64,000 nucleotides of DNA from Cruorifilaria tuberocauda. Its lineage: Eukaryota; Nematoda; Chromadorea; Rhabditida; Onchocercidae. Of this stretch, positions 48,075 to 61,530 are shown one piece after another (the first letter of the stretch is position 1; each line of letters starts with the position of its first letter). A model generated the notes under the pieces. It did not search any database. It was not told the DNA's origin and worked only from the letters and a program-made list of their open reading frames with translations. The DNA lies in the NCBI GenBank assembly GCA_013365365.1, contig JABVXU010000164.1, forward strand, positions 46,066 to 110,065, in the 5' to 3' direction. Both the position numbers and the translations under genes were made by a program.

Positions 48075-51000
48075 ATGATCGTGTTATTCGTTACGATATA
48101 TTGGAATTTGCTTTTTGGTTGTAATGGTGAAAGTATCGATTTAAATATGGATGTTAATCGACAAGATTGGCTTGATCCGAATGATCCTTTTGCACCACCA
48201 TCATTTTGCACGGAAGATACTCTCAATCAATTGGCAATCTGTGAAGGACAGCTGCAGAAATATTTGAAAGGTGTAAGCTTTGTCATTGTCATTAGTGGAG
48301 GAAAGGATCTGAAAACATCACTTCCAGGCTATTTTTTCCATTCCGAAAGAAATCTCCTATTAAAATTTTGCTTCAAAATTTATTGTCGCTTGAAAGCACG
48401 ATAATAAGATGAAATTGATTTATTCAAGTACTAAGCTTCTGCTTAAACTTGTGCATCATAAGGAATACTTTTTTAGTTCTTCCCCGAAGAACTGAGACAT
48501 CTCTTTTGATGAAAATCTGACCTTGAATCTTGCATTATAAAAGAAAGCAGTAGATTTGACTTTTTTGTTATCCAAAATTATCACAAGTTCAATCTAAAAA
48601 TATCACGCTGTCAAATCAATTGATTATCACCAATTCAATTTTTTTGCATTTAGCTGCGTTATTAAAAGAACGAAGTTTTGAGATTTGCTGCATTTCTGTT
48701 TTTTTAGCGGTCTCCCAAGCAGCCATTCAAAGAATTTCAGATGAAGGTAATACTAAAAATTATTATGTCCATGATTCGACGCTGAAACATATTATACGGA
48801 ATTTCTTACATCGTATGAATATTGACCTTGATAAGGTAAGATTACTTTAATCCTTTAAATTATGATTTTGATTTTCCTTTTATGTAGGTTGAATGGATGG
48901 TTCCTTCTTAGCTAAGAAATTTCAACGTCTAAAGCTTTTTTAGATAAAGTTCTGAATAATAAGTTGCTATCATTATCTAGAAATGAAAACGAAATAACGT
49001 AATAAAAATATGCTTAAAAAAGAATATAGTTTTTTAGATAATTGAAATCATTAAATCCTTATTGTGATTCCTTATTTTATAGGCAAAGCGCGTTGAGCGG
49101 ACTGTAGAGGTATATTTAAATGCCGACAGTTTGGCCATACTTAGGAAGTATCTGAACTCTAAAGATGAAACAGTTACTGTTCGAGAACAAGTTCGGGAAG
49201 TTCTAGAAGGAATGATTATTCCGGCAAGTTTCTTAGCTCGTGTTAATAATGTTCAGGTTTTTTTCTATATTTTTATCGTATTGTTTTTCTTTAGTTATGT
49301 ATATGTGCAGTTTTTCAAATCAGATAGAATATTATTAATTTTTTTATAAAATTAGAGCAATTATATTTTTAGAAATAAAATCTGAAATGCTGTTAAGCAC
49401 ACAAATTACCTCCTGTATTTTTTTATATAAAAAAATGAAAAAGAAGAGCATGTATTTGTTTGCAGCAACACTACGAAGATATATCATTTGTGAAGCGCTC
49501 TTTCAATCTGATCGTATCTTTCCTACCCTTGTTGAATGCTGTGTTATTAGTACCAGCTCTGATAATTATCTGTCGTAATCATTTTTCTATGCGCTCCTTT
49601 ATTTTGCTTTTTCTCTTCATATCATTCGTCATATCGGTATTTAATACTTATCGCAAGAAATATCAGGTGAGATATAATTTTGTACGAAAATTATAAGAAA
49701 TCTCTTATCTATTTACCATTGAATAGTACGGTACAGTAGCTTTTCTTTTGACTTAATGATTAAATTGTTGTTTATGCAAGTTTCACGGTTAGTAAGGTTG
49801 TAAGTTATTCAGTTAAGCAAAAAAAAATCCATACTTCAATACGATACTTAGGTTTTAAATAATATACGTTAATAATTCATTTTTAAATAGTACAGAATTT
49901 ACACACTTTGATAACAGATTTGCAATATTTGAAAATTTTGCAATCTTTTTTTAAAGAATTTAGAATTTCGACTTTTTATTATTGCTTTTGTTCATATTAC
50001 GGACTGAGAGTTTTTGCAGGCCAATATTGCAGCTAGAATGTCACGTGCTGAAAAGTCACTTACCGAAAAATGTAGAGCAGATAGTTTCTTAAGCACTGCT
50101 TTGAAGATGGTAACAGGATTATTTACCTTCAAAGGAGAAAATGAATGTGAACAACATTATAAGGTGTTAATGCCTTCCAAATTCCATTGTAATTGATGTA
50201 GAGTGGAAAACATATTGAGTAGATTGGTAATGTAGATACTGGGTGTCAGTGACACTTAATAACACTCATAATTCACTATTCAATTCATCTTACATATAAA
50301 TGTTGGATAGCGGAAAAGTGTCTGTATGAAGGAATAAAGTGGAAAATTGATAATGATAAGAAAAAAGTAGTAGAAATGGGATGATTTTATTGCACTTTCA
50401 TGAATTTTAAAGAAAAGAGAATTAAGCTAACATATATTGTTTGTTATTTCCAGTTCGTTCAGTTCTTAATCGTTCAATTTTTCAGGATCTGTATGTTGAT
50501 CCTATATATGAAATTTCACCACTGGATGTGATTTGTGATGTTTTGTCAAATTTCATATTCACTTCTCTTGGTGTATTTGGACGTCATTTAAATATTTTTT
50601 TCAACGAATTTTTTCGTGATTCTCCGTTGCATTTCATTATCGTTAAAATAATAACTTTCTTTTTCCTCATATTTGCACTTATATTTTGGCTCGGTGGTTA
50701 TCGAATACGTACTTTTATGACTACAATCGAACCAACTGGTAGGTTTGAATGTATCATTTTCGGTTATATATTTTGCTAATTGCTATTGAGAAATTAATTA
50801 ATGCAGGAAAGATTCTAGATGTTATTTTATTCAGGAAAATGCAACTTTCATCTTTATTTATTAATCATTAGCGAATTAAATTTGAATATGCTTGTAGGTA
50901 TTACTCACACGACGTCGAGGATGTTGCAACCGCCTGATTACCAACTTTATGAGGAACAACCGAAAATAAAGCCTCCGAAATCAAGAGCTGTGTTGTCAGT

Positions 51001-51088
51001 TGGTTTACAACCGGCTCGTAGTATAGCTGCGAGTCATATTAAACGCCGTTCATTAAGTGCATCTCGTTTACGCACAGTAAATCACTAG
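48075..51088 (+). CDS. clcc1: CLCC1-type ER chloride channel CLIC-like protein
   Basis: Seven exons: 48075-48270, 48708-48835, 49083-49256, 49466-49666, 50020-50163, 50486-50738, 50898-51088; phases agree, 428 residues (human CLCC1 551). Residues 1-21 are a signal peptide (MIVLFVTIYWNLLFGCNG). QDWLDPNDPF then matches the DDWIDPTDML start of the mature CLCC1 protein. Two membrane segments lie in exon 4 (VSFLPLLNAVLLVPALIIIC; FILLFLFISFVISVF). ECEQHYKDLYVDPIYEISPLDV matches the CLCC1 CQKYYELLLVNPIWLVPP loop, and a last membrane segment (IITFFFLIFALIFWLGG) sits near 331-352. The tail is basic and Ser-rich, predicted disordered. CLCC1 is an ER-membrane anion channel tied to ER ion balance and protein folding. 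The ATG follows an acceptor by 8 bp; the frame stays open further 5', but the signal peptide supports this start. Confidence 0.88.
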
Positions 51089-53662
51089 TAAGAATAATAT
51101 AGAGTGATGTTTATCTTATGGTTTTCTTGATGTATGGAAAAATAATATCTTTTATACTAATTGATATCAGTGAAGATCTTCATTTTCTACTGTTGCAACT
51201 TGTTTAAATTAGTGAAGCAGATTCCTTCATTGATTTTCATGAGCTTATGCATTTGCTTAATTCATTTTAGGATGTTAATCTCTGTAATATGTTTTTCAAA
51301 TATTTTAAATGTTTATAAAAGTTTATATTTTTATTTTTGTTATTATTTTCAAAAATTGAATGATTATAGAAATGTTGAAAGATCAAATGTGCCCAAAGAA
51401 AGATGATATAGTATTTGATTCATGATTTGTAAATAAAAAAAGTATTTGTATAATATTTTTGTAAATTTGTGATGTTCTACATTATGAGAGTGATTTTAGG
51501 AGTTATATTAGCATCATTTGCGCTTTCTTGATATTTGAAATAATATTCTCAACCTAATTTCTATTATTCAATTTATAAAACACTAAAAGCCTATTAGTAT
51601 ACCATTTATTGAAAAGTGAATTTTCATATACATTTATATGTCATATGTGATTTTAATTTCATTCTGAACGATAAAATTTTTTTCCTCAATAATAATTATA
51701 ATTAATAATAACAACCCGCGATATCGCGGTTAAACTAAATTTAGTTAAATCATTTTTAATAACAGCGTTATTGTTTCTGTTACATCGATATTCTCAGCTG
51801 AAGATTGATTGGACCTATTTATTGCTCCTACTGCTATTGCTGTCAATTTTAAGCCTTTATCATGCTACTACTTAAGGCTTTTCCTCCTCACCACTCCCTT
51901 CTCCACATTTCATTCTCCCTTTTAAATTTCCTTTCTTGCCTCCCAATTCACTTCCTCTACCAAAAATGCTACATTTGATAGCATAGCACCAAAATTGCAA
52001 TTTTGCAATTTGCGCCTCCCAAATAGATGCCTATTGCTCAATTACTTCTCTGATTAACAATTCTTCACTATTAATTATTTAAAAAGTTAAAATAGTTTAA
52101 AATATTTTTAATTAATTTATTCTAGAATATTCCAGAATATAAAGCTATTTTGATTACTTTAAAAATTGAAATAATCATATTTTATTATGAATTTATTTCA
52201 TAAAATTTCAATATTTGACACTAAGAGAATCTGAAATTTCTTGTCGATCAAAAAAATATACCAATAATGTAATTTACTTATATATAAATAAATAAATAAT
52301 AATTAATTTTAATTTGCTAATTAATTAATTAGTTATGAGGTCATTTTGGTTGTTAATTAATTAAGATATATTTATTTATTTATTTATTTACAACTCTTGG
52401 GATTTTCATATTTGGCAAACTTTTTGCGAATCCTTGTATTTAGCTTTCATCAATGGAATTATATAATATTGAATTATAATTTATTGATTTCCTACCGTAT
52501 AAGAGAGTTTATAATTATTATTTATGTAGATAAATAAAATTACTTAATATCTAAATAATCATTTAATCGTTTTAATTTAAAATATACTATTAATTATCAT
52601 TAAAGCTATATATTATTGATTATCGATTTCATAGCTTACGTGAAATATTTGAAATGATTGTTTTTTTTTTTAATTTTTCATTATAAGTTTGCAATGATTC
52701 TCATTTAAGCATTAACTTAGTGAAATGAATAATAGCTAAATCTTGTCATAATGCTTTATCTTAGCTTAATCTCGGCTATCTTTAACTGAAAAGCTTTTTA
52801 GAATACAATTCAATCTTCCCTCAAACATTCTTACTTTCTTCAATTCTTTTAATTCCTTTAATACAAAATCATTCAATGCTGTATTATTCGACTGAAGTCT
52901 AATTGTCAATAGCACAAAATGAATAATAACCCAATGCAATCTTTTAAAAGGAAGGCAAAAAAGAAACGCAAAAAAAAATACGAAGAAAAAGATTGTTAAT
53001 GTTAGCTAGCTAGTTAGCTACGTATAAATCGATTGGAACTTAGACTTCGTCTATTTTTTCACTAAAATTAAATTGATATGCTACAGCGATATATAACTAA
53101 AATATATTAATTAATTCATGATTGATAAGATCATTCTTAATTTTATGAGTATTTTCCTTTTTTTGCAATTTATTACATCCATCTAATTAATAATTTAATT
53201 TTTAATTCAAGTAATTGGAAGAAATTAGCATATAATTTAGAAGAGTGAATAAGGAATGGAATTAATATTTATCATAAGCTTCCATTAACTAAGTTAGTTG
53301 CTAAGGTAAAATGCACAGGTAAAAGCATTTTAGTGCCTCTTTTCAGCAATCAATCTCTTCACATCTTAGTGTTACAATCTTTGCATAGTTTTCTAAAAAT
53401 CTAAAAAAAGAAATTTTTTTCCCCTATTACTTACTTATATATTACTTTTCATTTTACGTTTTTTACATTTTACGTAATTTACGCGAAATAAGTTTTGTAT
53501 TTGTAAAATTTACGTAACAATTTTCCGCAATTTCTTTATAATTTTACAGATTTAATAACAACGGAAAAAAGAAAAACGAAATTTAAGATTTATTTTGATT
53601 GAACGATCAAATCGAAAGTTTGGTGGAATCAAGAGAATTAACGAAAATTTCATTTCAATTCA
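51089..53662. other. Intergenic region
   Basis: AT-rich. No exon seen. It holds a GC palindrome at 51716-51729 and (TTTA)n runs near 52368-52391. Confidence 0.5.
51716..51729. repeat. Perfect GC-rich palindrome
   Basis: CCGCGATATCGCGG, a 14-bp perfect palindrome in otherwise AT-rich DNA. Confidence 0.8.
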
Positions 53663-54061
53663 ATGGATCAAGTTCGAGTGCAAACTGAACAGCTTCGTAT
53701 TGAAGCGCAATTGTCACGGAAGAAAGTATCGGAAGTGTCGAAAGAGTGAGTATTTGTTTTTTTTTTTTTTGTCGGAATTTAAATTTTATCAATTTATAAA
53801 TAATAATATTAATAATAATAATCTAAATTGATAATAATTTAAATAATATTTTCTTTTAATAAAATTTTGTTTTTAATTTCAATTTTATATTTTTAATTTT
53901 TTTCAAATTTCAAATTTATATTTTTGATTATTTTCTTTTCACTTTATTCTTGCAGTTTAATAGAATATTGTGAACGAGAGAAGGCGCATGATATGCTGGT
54001 TAGTGGACCTATCGATAATCACAATCCATTTCAGGAGAAGAAATCTTGTGCTATACTTTAA
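53663..54061 (+). CDS. Heterotrimeric G protein gamma subunit
   Basis: Two exons, 53663-53745 and 53956-54061, give 62 residues, the normal size of a G gamma. The N-terminal helix (QTEQLRIEAQLSRKKVSEVS) is the part that coils around G beta. LIEYCEREKAHDMLVSGP and NHNPFQEKKSCAIL match the conserved second half of the family, with the NPF motif. The last four residues, CAIL, are a CaaX box whose final Leu predicts geranylgeranylation, anchoring the beta-gamma dimer to the plasma membrane. Nematodes have few gamma genes; EYCE/NPFQEKK resembles the general signalling type (GPC-2 in C. elegans) more than the sensory type, but I did not compare sequences by alignment. The split codon at the junction (GA|T, Asp) supports the intron. 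Confidence 0.9.
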
Positions 54062-55978
54062 GCTACGATTTTCATGCTTTTCATTCATGCATCGATGAAG
54101 TTATTTTGGGATTTTTACTTTTTAAAAATTAATTTTTTTTAATTTTAAAATTTTAAATGATAAATGATATTTTTGCTTGCTTTTTAGAAAAATTGAAATT
54201 ATCCGTTTAAGCATGTAATTTTCAGTGGTTTTTTTTTTTTAGATTTTAAAATAAGTGATAATAATTTTGAAAAGATGAACATTCTCCAATCAAAGAGTAT
54301 TAATTTGCAATTTTGTTATAAGCTTAATCAAACTTTTTTAATGAGAGATAAAAACTCAGACGCATATATATTTAGAGAGAGAGAGATAGAGAGAGAGAGA
54401 GAAGGGGAGAGAGAGGGAAAAGTAATAACGCATATACGGAATTCTTAAATTCTTTCCAGAGAATATTTTGCTGATAATTAATGTTCTAAAAAAAAAAAAA
54501 TTAGCATTTTCTCATTCTTTTTCAAATTCTTGATGAATTTTTGCCACAAATTGATGGTTCGTTTTTGAAAAAGAAAATTAATCGTTTCGTTAAAAAATTT
54601 TTTTTGCAACCATTTAATTAATGTTAAATTCGTCGTACACTGATGTAAATTACCCTTATCACAGTGATCTAAATTACTTTTATCACACTGATATAAATTA
54701 CTTTTATCACTTTATCATCTCCAAGCAGAAAGAACCATTCATGTATTTCTTTTATCAGGAACATTAGATATTAGAAAATTTCATGAATTGATTGATTACT
54801 TATCATTATCACATTTTATGTAAGTATGAACAGTGCTTCTAGTATTTCTTCTATCAAGAACTTTACATAGTTTACTTCAAATTAGAAAAATAAGAAAGAT
54901 AAATTTCATATAAATTCATTGATTACTTACCGCTATCACATTTTGTATAAATATGAACTGTGCTAACAATAAATCCTACTTGCATGTTTATTTTTAAAAG
55001 TTTAAAATTATTTTTTGAATTTAGTCTAATGTTGTTTCATCACTATTTCCTCTGATTTAATTTTTTTTTTCCGCGGAAAAAATTCCATTAAGTTAATAAA
55101 TGTTAGTAGCATAATCCATTTAAATGTGATCAATTTCATTTTTTACTTTTTGAAGCAGCATTTGTCGCGCATAAAATAAAGCCTAAATCATATTTATGTA
55201 ATTGAATAAAAAAGTATAAATATCTTGGTTTTATCACAATCAATGAAATACTTTTTCAATAATGAATTGGAAGAGTGCACTTTGCGAAATTAAATTAATT
55301 TTTTCTAAATTTTTCTACGAAAAAAAAATTTCTGCAAGACTAGCATCGAACAAGTTAATTCATTGAATGTATGATATGAAAAAGTATGATTTTAAAGTAA
55401 TATAAATATCATTTAAATTTTATCCTTATCATTACATGCTTGTCATTATTAAAGAAAATTCATATTAAATACAATATGATTATAAATATCATTGAAATTT
55501 TGTCATTAACAAAATTGAATTTAAAAAAAAAAACAAGAGGAATTTTAATTAATATCATGAGATAGAAGAATTTTCCAGAAATGTTTTTTTTTTCAAAAAT
55601 AAAATTTAACAAAAATATGTTTACTTGTGATAAAATAAATTTTTCTTATTCGTTTACGCCAAGCAGATATCATGCATTTGATATTGATGAAATGAAATTT
55701 AAGCATGAAGCTTATCAGATGAAAATTTCAATGTTAAGCTTGTAAAATGAAAATTTTAATCTATCAAGCTTGCAAGATGAAATTTTGGTAATTTTATCGA
55801 GGGATTATCGCATTGAAGCAGTGGTGGAGAAAATTGAATTTAATCGAAAAATACGAATAAGCTGGAAAATTACGAGCATCAATAAATGAACATTAATTTG
55901 GTGCCATTGAATTGAATATGGATAAAATTGTTGATTACATATATGGAAGAATGAATAAATGAATAATGAATCAGAAAT
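54062..55978. other. Gene-poor interval
   Basis: No exon seen. It contains a purine tract at 54374-54420 and repeated TTACTTTTATCAC-type segments at 54640-54715. Confidence 0.5.
54374..54420. repeat. (GA)n microsatellite
   Basis: GA tract with short interruptions. Confidence 0.9.
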
Positions 55979-56490
55979 GAATAATACTCATTTACTTATT
56001 TACTTACTTATTTTTATTTATTTTTAAAATATTGAAAATTTAACAAGTAAATGTTGAATATCAGTAATTGTTGGCTTTATCGATTATGAATAAACGATAG
56101 GTAAGTAAATAAAAAAGTCAATTATTGATTGCAGATAGAGAAATCAGTAAGAAATGAATAATACTCATTTACTTATTTACTTACTTATTTTTATTTATTT
56201 TTGAAATATTGAAAATTTAACAAGTAAATGTTGAATATCAGTAATTGTTAGCTTTATCGATTATGAATAAACGATAGGTAAGTAAATAAAAAAAGTCAAT
56301 TATTGATTGCAGATAGAGGAATCAGTAAGAAATGAATAATACTCATTTACTTATTTACTTACTTACTTTTATTTATTCATTCATTTGTTTGTTTATTTTT
56401 GAAATATTGGAAATTTAACAAGTAAATGTTGAATATCAGTAATTGTTAGTTTTATCGATTATGGATAAACGATAGGTAAGTAAATGAAAA
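55979..56490. repeat. Tandem repeat, ~177-bp unit, three copies
   Basis: Copies begin at 55979, 56156 and 56334 with GAATAATACTCATTTACTTA and share the downstream segments GTAAATGTTGAATATCAGTA, TTTATCGATTATG and AAACGATAGGTAAGTAAAT. Copies 1 and 2 differ by only a few bases. Copy 3 has an internal insertion (TTCATTCATTTGTTTG) and a truncated end. Confidence 0.92.
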
Positions 56491-58496
56491 AGCAATTCAA
56501 AATGAAATTCATTTATTCAAAAATAAAATTGTTAATTAAAAGCAAAAATGACAGATAAAACTTTTAGCAGAAAAAAAATGAAAAGTTAATAAATTTTTAT
56601 TAATATTTTATAAAAATTTTGCTTGAAAATGATTAAGGCTTATAATTGTAGATTAAACACTACTTATTTAAATTAAAAAAAAACAATCGAAAATTTCATT
56701 TATTCAGGTAGATATATTAATTATTATCAATAATTGCAGGTATTATCAATAATAATTAACTTTTGAGAAAAAAGTTTTCAATTTAGATTTAAGTAATAGA
56801 ATGAATTAGAATTGAAAAATTCGATTTACTGAAAGCACAAACATATTTTATGCAATTAGAATCAATGAAATTTACAACTGATACATATATAATTTAAAAT
56901 TTCAGCTTATTTCATTTTTTGATAACAAGCATAATTTTAATTGATAATTGATCATTGTAAATATTGTGATCAAGATATTATATCAATCAAAATAATCGAT
57001 AATCAATAATACTAATAGAATTGTCAATTAAGATACTATCATTTGAACAGTAAATATTTATTAAATATTTCCAGCAAAAATTTAAAGAGAAATGGAAATG
57101 ATGATTGGGTTTTTTTTTAAAAACTTTTTAAAACTCGAAGATCGTGATCGTTTTGCTCGATTGATGTATTTATTTGATTGGAAGAATGATCAATTTGTAC
57201 TTATGATCGATTTGAACTTTATTGAGTTACGTAAAAGCCATTTAATGACATAAATGGAATTAGCCAATTTCTCATTTGTAGAAATCTTCGCCTAAACAAT
57301 TTTTAAATAATTTGATTTCCAATAGTTGCTGCAATCTTAGCTATAATTATTGGGAAACAGTACATTTGATGTGAAATTTTCGTATTGCAAATAATCTAAA
57401 AAGGTTAATTATCAAGGTGTGCATGTTTCTTCTAATTAGAAGTGAACTTTTTGGTTTTTCTAAAATAAAGCATAAAAAAAGAAATCATGATCTCTATGTG
57501 AAGACAGAGACATTGTTGCATTGGCGGTATATTGTAATATTTTCATTCTGAAAGATCAACATAGCTAATTAGTGTAATTAAGAAATTTCTAGAAGGCTTC
57601 TATTTAATTACAGTAATTAAGAAACTTCTAGAAGACTTCTATTAAATTTATTTTCTTCTGGAACTTTTATTCCCTTTATTAAATGAATGAAGATCATGAT
57701 TATAATTTAGATTTTGTTTAGAACAAAATCATGATTTCATAAGACTATGAAACTTACCCTGTTTCTGGAGAGTAGATTGATATTTCACAGATAAATATAG
57801 ATCTTAGTGAGATTGATTGACAATTAATCAATCAACAATTGATGAAATTCTTCTTTAAACATTTAACGATTAACTGTCAAAAGATTGATTGAAACATCTT
57901 GTTCGAGAAATAAAAAGCTGTCCACGTATCATTACGTACGTGACGATCCCTCTACATGTATTTGACGTTAATTCGATATGGATAAAAAGTCAGTCATTTT
58001 GATAAACAATAAATCAGCGGTAATTACTTGAAGATAATAAAGATCACTCTGGACAGATATGGGCTCAATGGATGATAGAATCTACAATAAACAAACAATC
58101 TCACGGTACAATAAACAATTCTACAGTTAGCATCACAGATAACCTTTTGATAAAAATGAGAAAGATGAGAAAGAGGTCATTCATGTGATTTTAATTATTT
58201 TGGAGAGGTGATCTCTTTCAGATAATCAATAAACGATGATAAACTTAAGTAAGTTATAATTATCAATGATAATCTTACAATAATAATTAAAAAAAACATC
58301 ATATGGCAAAAAATTATTTAAATTAAGTGTATAAGTACAAGTATAAATTACAAGTATAAGTATAAGGTATAAGTAAATGTAAGTGATAATTATATGTAAT
58401 ATTTTAAATAATTTTATATCATGAAAATTTCATTGTGTTTTTTAAATAATGATAGATATCATGGATAATATATATTTTTGCATTTACAAAATATCT

Positions 58497-58537
58497 GTAA
58501 GGATTTGGGATATTTGAAATATCTCCCAAATCCCTAC
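58497..58537. repeat. Near-perfect hairpin
   Basis: GTAAGGATTTGGGATATTT is followed directly by AAATATCTCCCAAATCCCTAC-type sequence, giving roughly 18-bp complementary arms with almost no loop. It could be a small fold-back element or an unstable AT-rich palindrome. Confidence 0.75.
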
Positions 58538-59609
58538 AAGATCCCTAATGAAGATCAATGATGATTGAATGGGAAAGTTAATAATGAGTACACAAATAGC
58601 TCGTTGAAATTGATTTGAACATTTGATAATAATTGATCATCTTGAGAAGTAAATTACACATACATTATCTTATTTGAGCAATACTTAATGAGCAACTGAT
58701 ATAGTAAACAATTTAAATGATAAACAAAGAATAAGTTATTCGTTACTTAGCTAAAAATTATTGCTTATATAGAATTAACAGTTATGAAATTCCTCTTAAA
58801 GGTTTAAAGCAAACAAAAAAAAAACAGTAATTATTTATATAACTTGCATTCTCGACTGAAAAAACTGAAAATTTCAGAAACACAATCAATTTTATAATCT
58901 ACAGTATTCTACAGTAATTTAATACTACTGTTTCATACAGTAATTTAATAATTTAATGCAAAATATAATCTGCGAATTTAACAATTTGTTATAAAACGTG
59001 GTTCTGTTTTCCTGAAACTTGCTAATGCTTGACTGCTTGAATTCCATGATGATTTATCATGATTTTACGATACTAATTATTATGATTAATTTGATTCATT
59101 ATAAATAAATCGTAATAGGACTAATTGTTTGCTATTTTCTTTTTCGTAAGATTACTTTTATTAAATATTATTCACTCAAAGAGCATCTCTGCGTAATTCT
59201 AGCTAATTTGCTTCTAGCATACTTCAAATCCAAGTAATAACAAGTTGCTTTTGTACAAACTATCTGTCATATACTATCAAATTGAATTCGTGGCCAATAT
59301 TATTCTTAGAAACCTAGGTAGGAGACTTAAAGACCTAGGCTCATTAAAATTTGTGTTATTGAAAAGGATGTGGGTTTCATTTTGGTTTTTATATAATTCA
59401 AAAATCTGATAAACCTCAAAATGATAAATTTTTATCATTCAAAAACATTCCTATAAATTCAATTTCTCTCTGCTTTGATCACACAAATAGCCATACATTT
59501 CTCGGGATCATCACTTGAAAATAATTCCCATTTATCTTTAATAAATCTTTTTAGAACAAATAGTTCTTAATTCTGAGAGAAAAAAAATCTGTGTTTTTAA
59601 AAATTCGTT

Positions 59610-59765
59610 CGATTATTTGATTATTTGATTACTTGGTTATTTGATTATTTCATTTTCGATTATTAGATTATTTGATTACTTGATTGTGGATTAGTTAATT
59701 TTTGATTATTCAGGTGTTTGATCGTTCGATTATTTTACTATTCATTTATTTTACTATTTAATTAT
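59610..59765. repeat. GATTATTT-like imperfect octamer array
   Basis: Repeated TTTGATTA/GATTATTT units with substitutions over about 150 bp. Confidence 0.75.
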
Positions 59766-61009
59766 TTGATTACGAAACTTCACAACAATAGTTCCCATCA
59801 TTTTCTCCAACATTTAACGAAAAATTTGGGAAAAAAAAGAAACATTAAATTTAACTTACCGTTTTTAACACAAACGAAATATTTCTTTTTGTTTAAATAT
59901 TTCTTATATGCTTCAGCACTAAGTAATATTTCCTGTAATTATGAAACTTTCTTTTTTTCCCCAGTAAAAAATATATAATTTTTTTTAAAATTTAATTTGA
60001 AAAAAAAAGTTTATGTTTAACGTAGAAAGATTAATTAGAAGAGTAACACTCATTTTAAGCTATAATTTAGAGAGTAATATATATTATCTTAAAAATTTTC
60101 TATGATATATATTATATTCATTAAAAGAACACAAATTACATTAATTAAAAAGGTAAGACACTTATTTCAATTATTTGAATCGTATAGATAATATATGAAG
60201 TTAAATAGCTTAGTTTTATTTTATCAAACTTTAATTACTGAAATTCGAGAAATATACGGAATAAAAGAAAAGAAGGCAAACCATATTGTAACAGTTATTT
60301 CGACAGTTAAATCTTGAATCTAAATTAATTGGTTTACCGTTTATTAACCAATTACTTCCATCTATTCGTTCCACTCCAATCCAATAGTTTTTTAACATTG
60401 CATCACTTTGAATTTCTACGGTGATATTAATTAAGGAAAGATTATATGTTATTAATTAAGATACCAATAATTAAGGAAAGGTAATAATAATTAATTAAGC
60501 TTTGCTATCAATCTTACATGAGCGTAACGTTATTGTCCTAACATTTATTATGAAATTTATTATAATAAAATACTAATTAAATAGAATAGAATTAATTAAT
60601 TAAGTTGGTACAAATTAATTGATATATTTTATTAAAATTAAAAAATAATTCTAGGGATTGAAATTCCCAAAACGGAAAGATCAGTTTTTAATATCTGTAA
60701 ATTTTGATGAGCTAAAGTTTTTGTGAAATTGTAAATGAATCAATACCTCAAAAAAGTTTTGCTTGGAAAATTAAAATACTAAAACAATAGTAAAAAGTCA
60801 ACATAATCAATAAATTTTTTTATCCTTTTTAAAATTATTTTCTTGGCGATGGATTTTATGAAAATTTTCATACTGTTTTTATTTTGAAAAAAAAAAGTTC
60901 AAACAATTTAATAAGAATTTGATTACTCGAAAATTTGAAATTATCTCTCTATTCCGAGGAAAATGAAGATAATTTCATAAATACTTTTGTCAAGGCATAC
61001 TATGGAAGC

Positions 61010-61530
61010 TCTAACATACCGTAACTTTTGACAATATTATTTAAGCTATGATATGTAACTGTAATATACCGTAACTTCTGACAATATTAAGCTACAATAT
61101 GAAACTGTAATATACCGTAACTTTTTAACAATGCTAATATGAAAATTTAAGCTACAATATGAAACTGTAATAAACCGTAACTCTTGACAATGTTAGGCTA
61201 CAATATGAAACTGTAATATACCGTAACTCTTGACAATATTAATTAAGCTACAATATGAAACTGTAATATACCGTAACTCTTGACAATGTTAAGCTACAAT
61301 ATGAAACTGTAATATACCGTAACTCTTGACAATATTAATTAAGCTACAATATGAAACTGTAATAAACCGTAACTCTTGACAATGTTAGGCTACAATATGA
61401 AACTGTAATATACCGTAAGTCTTGACAATGTTAAGCTACAATATGAAACTGTAATAATCCGTAACTCTTGACAACATTAAGCTTCAACATGAAACCGTAA
61501 TATACCGTAACTCTTGACAATATTATTGCG
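61010..61530. repeat. Satellite-like tandem array, ~43-52-bp unit, about 11 copies
   Basis: Each unit carries GCTACAATATGAAACTGTAA, TATACCGTAACTCTTGACAA and a short variable link (TATTAATTAA or TGTTA). Unit length alternates because the ATTAATT link is present or absent. The left units are more diverged (ACTTTTGAC, ACTTCTGAC). The array overlaps the last exon of the minus-strand gene. Confidence 0.93.

Larger units (their letters stand above)
56491..61009. other. Gene-poor interval
   Basis: About 4.5 kb without a supportable exon. It holds a hairpin at 58497-58537 and (GATTATTT)n-like repeats at 59610-59765. Confidence 0.5.
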
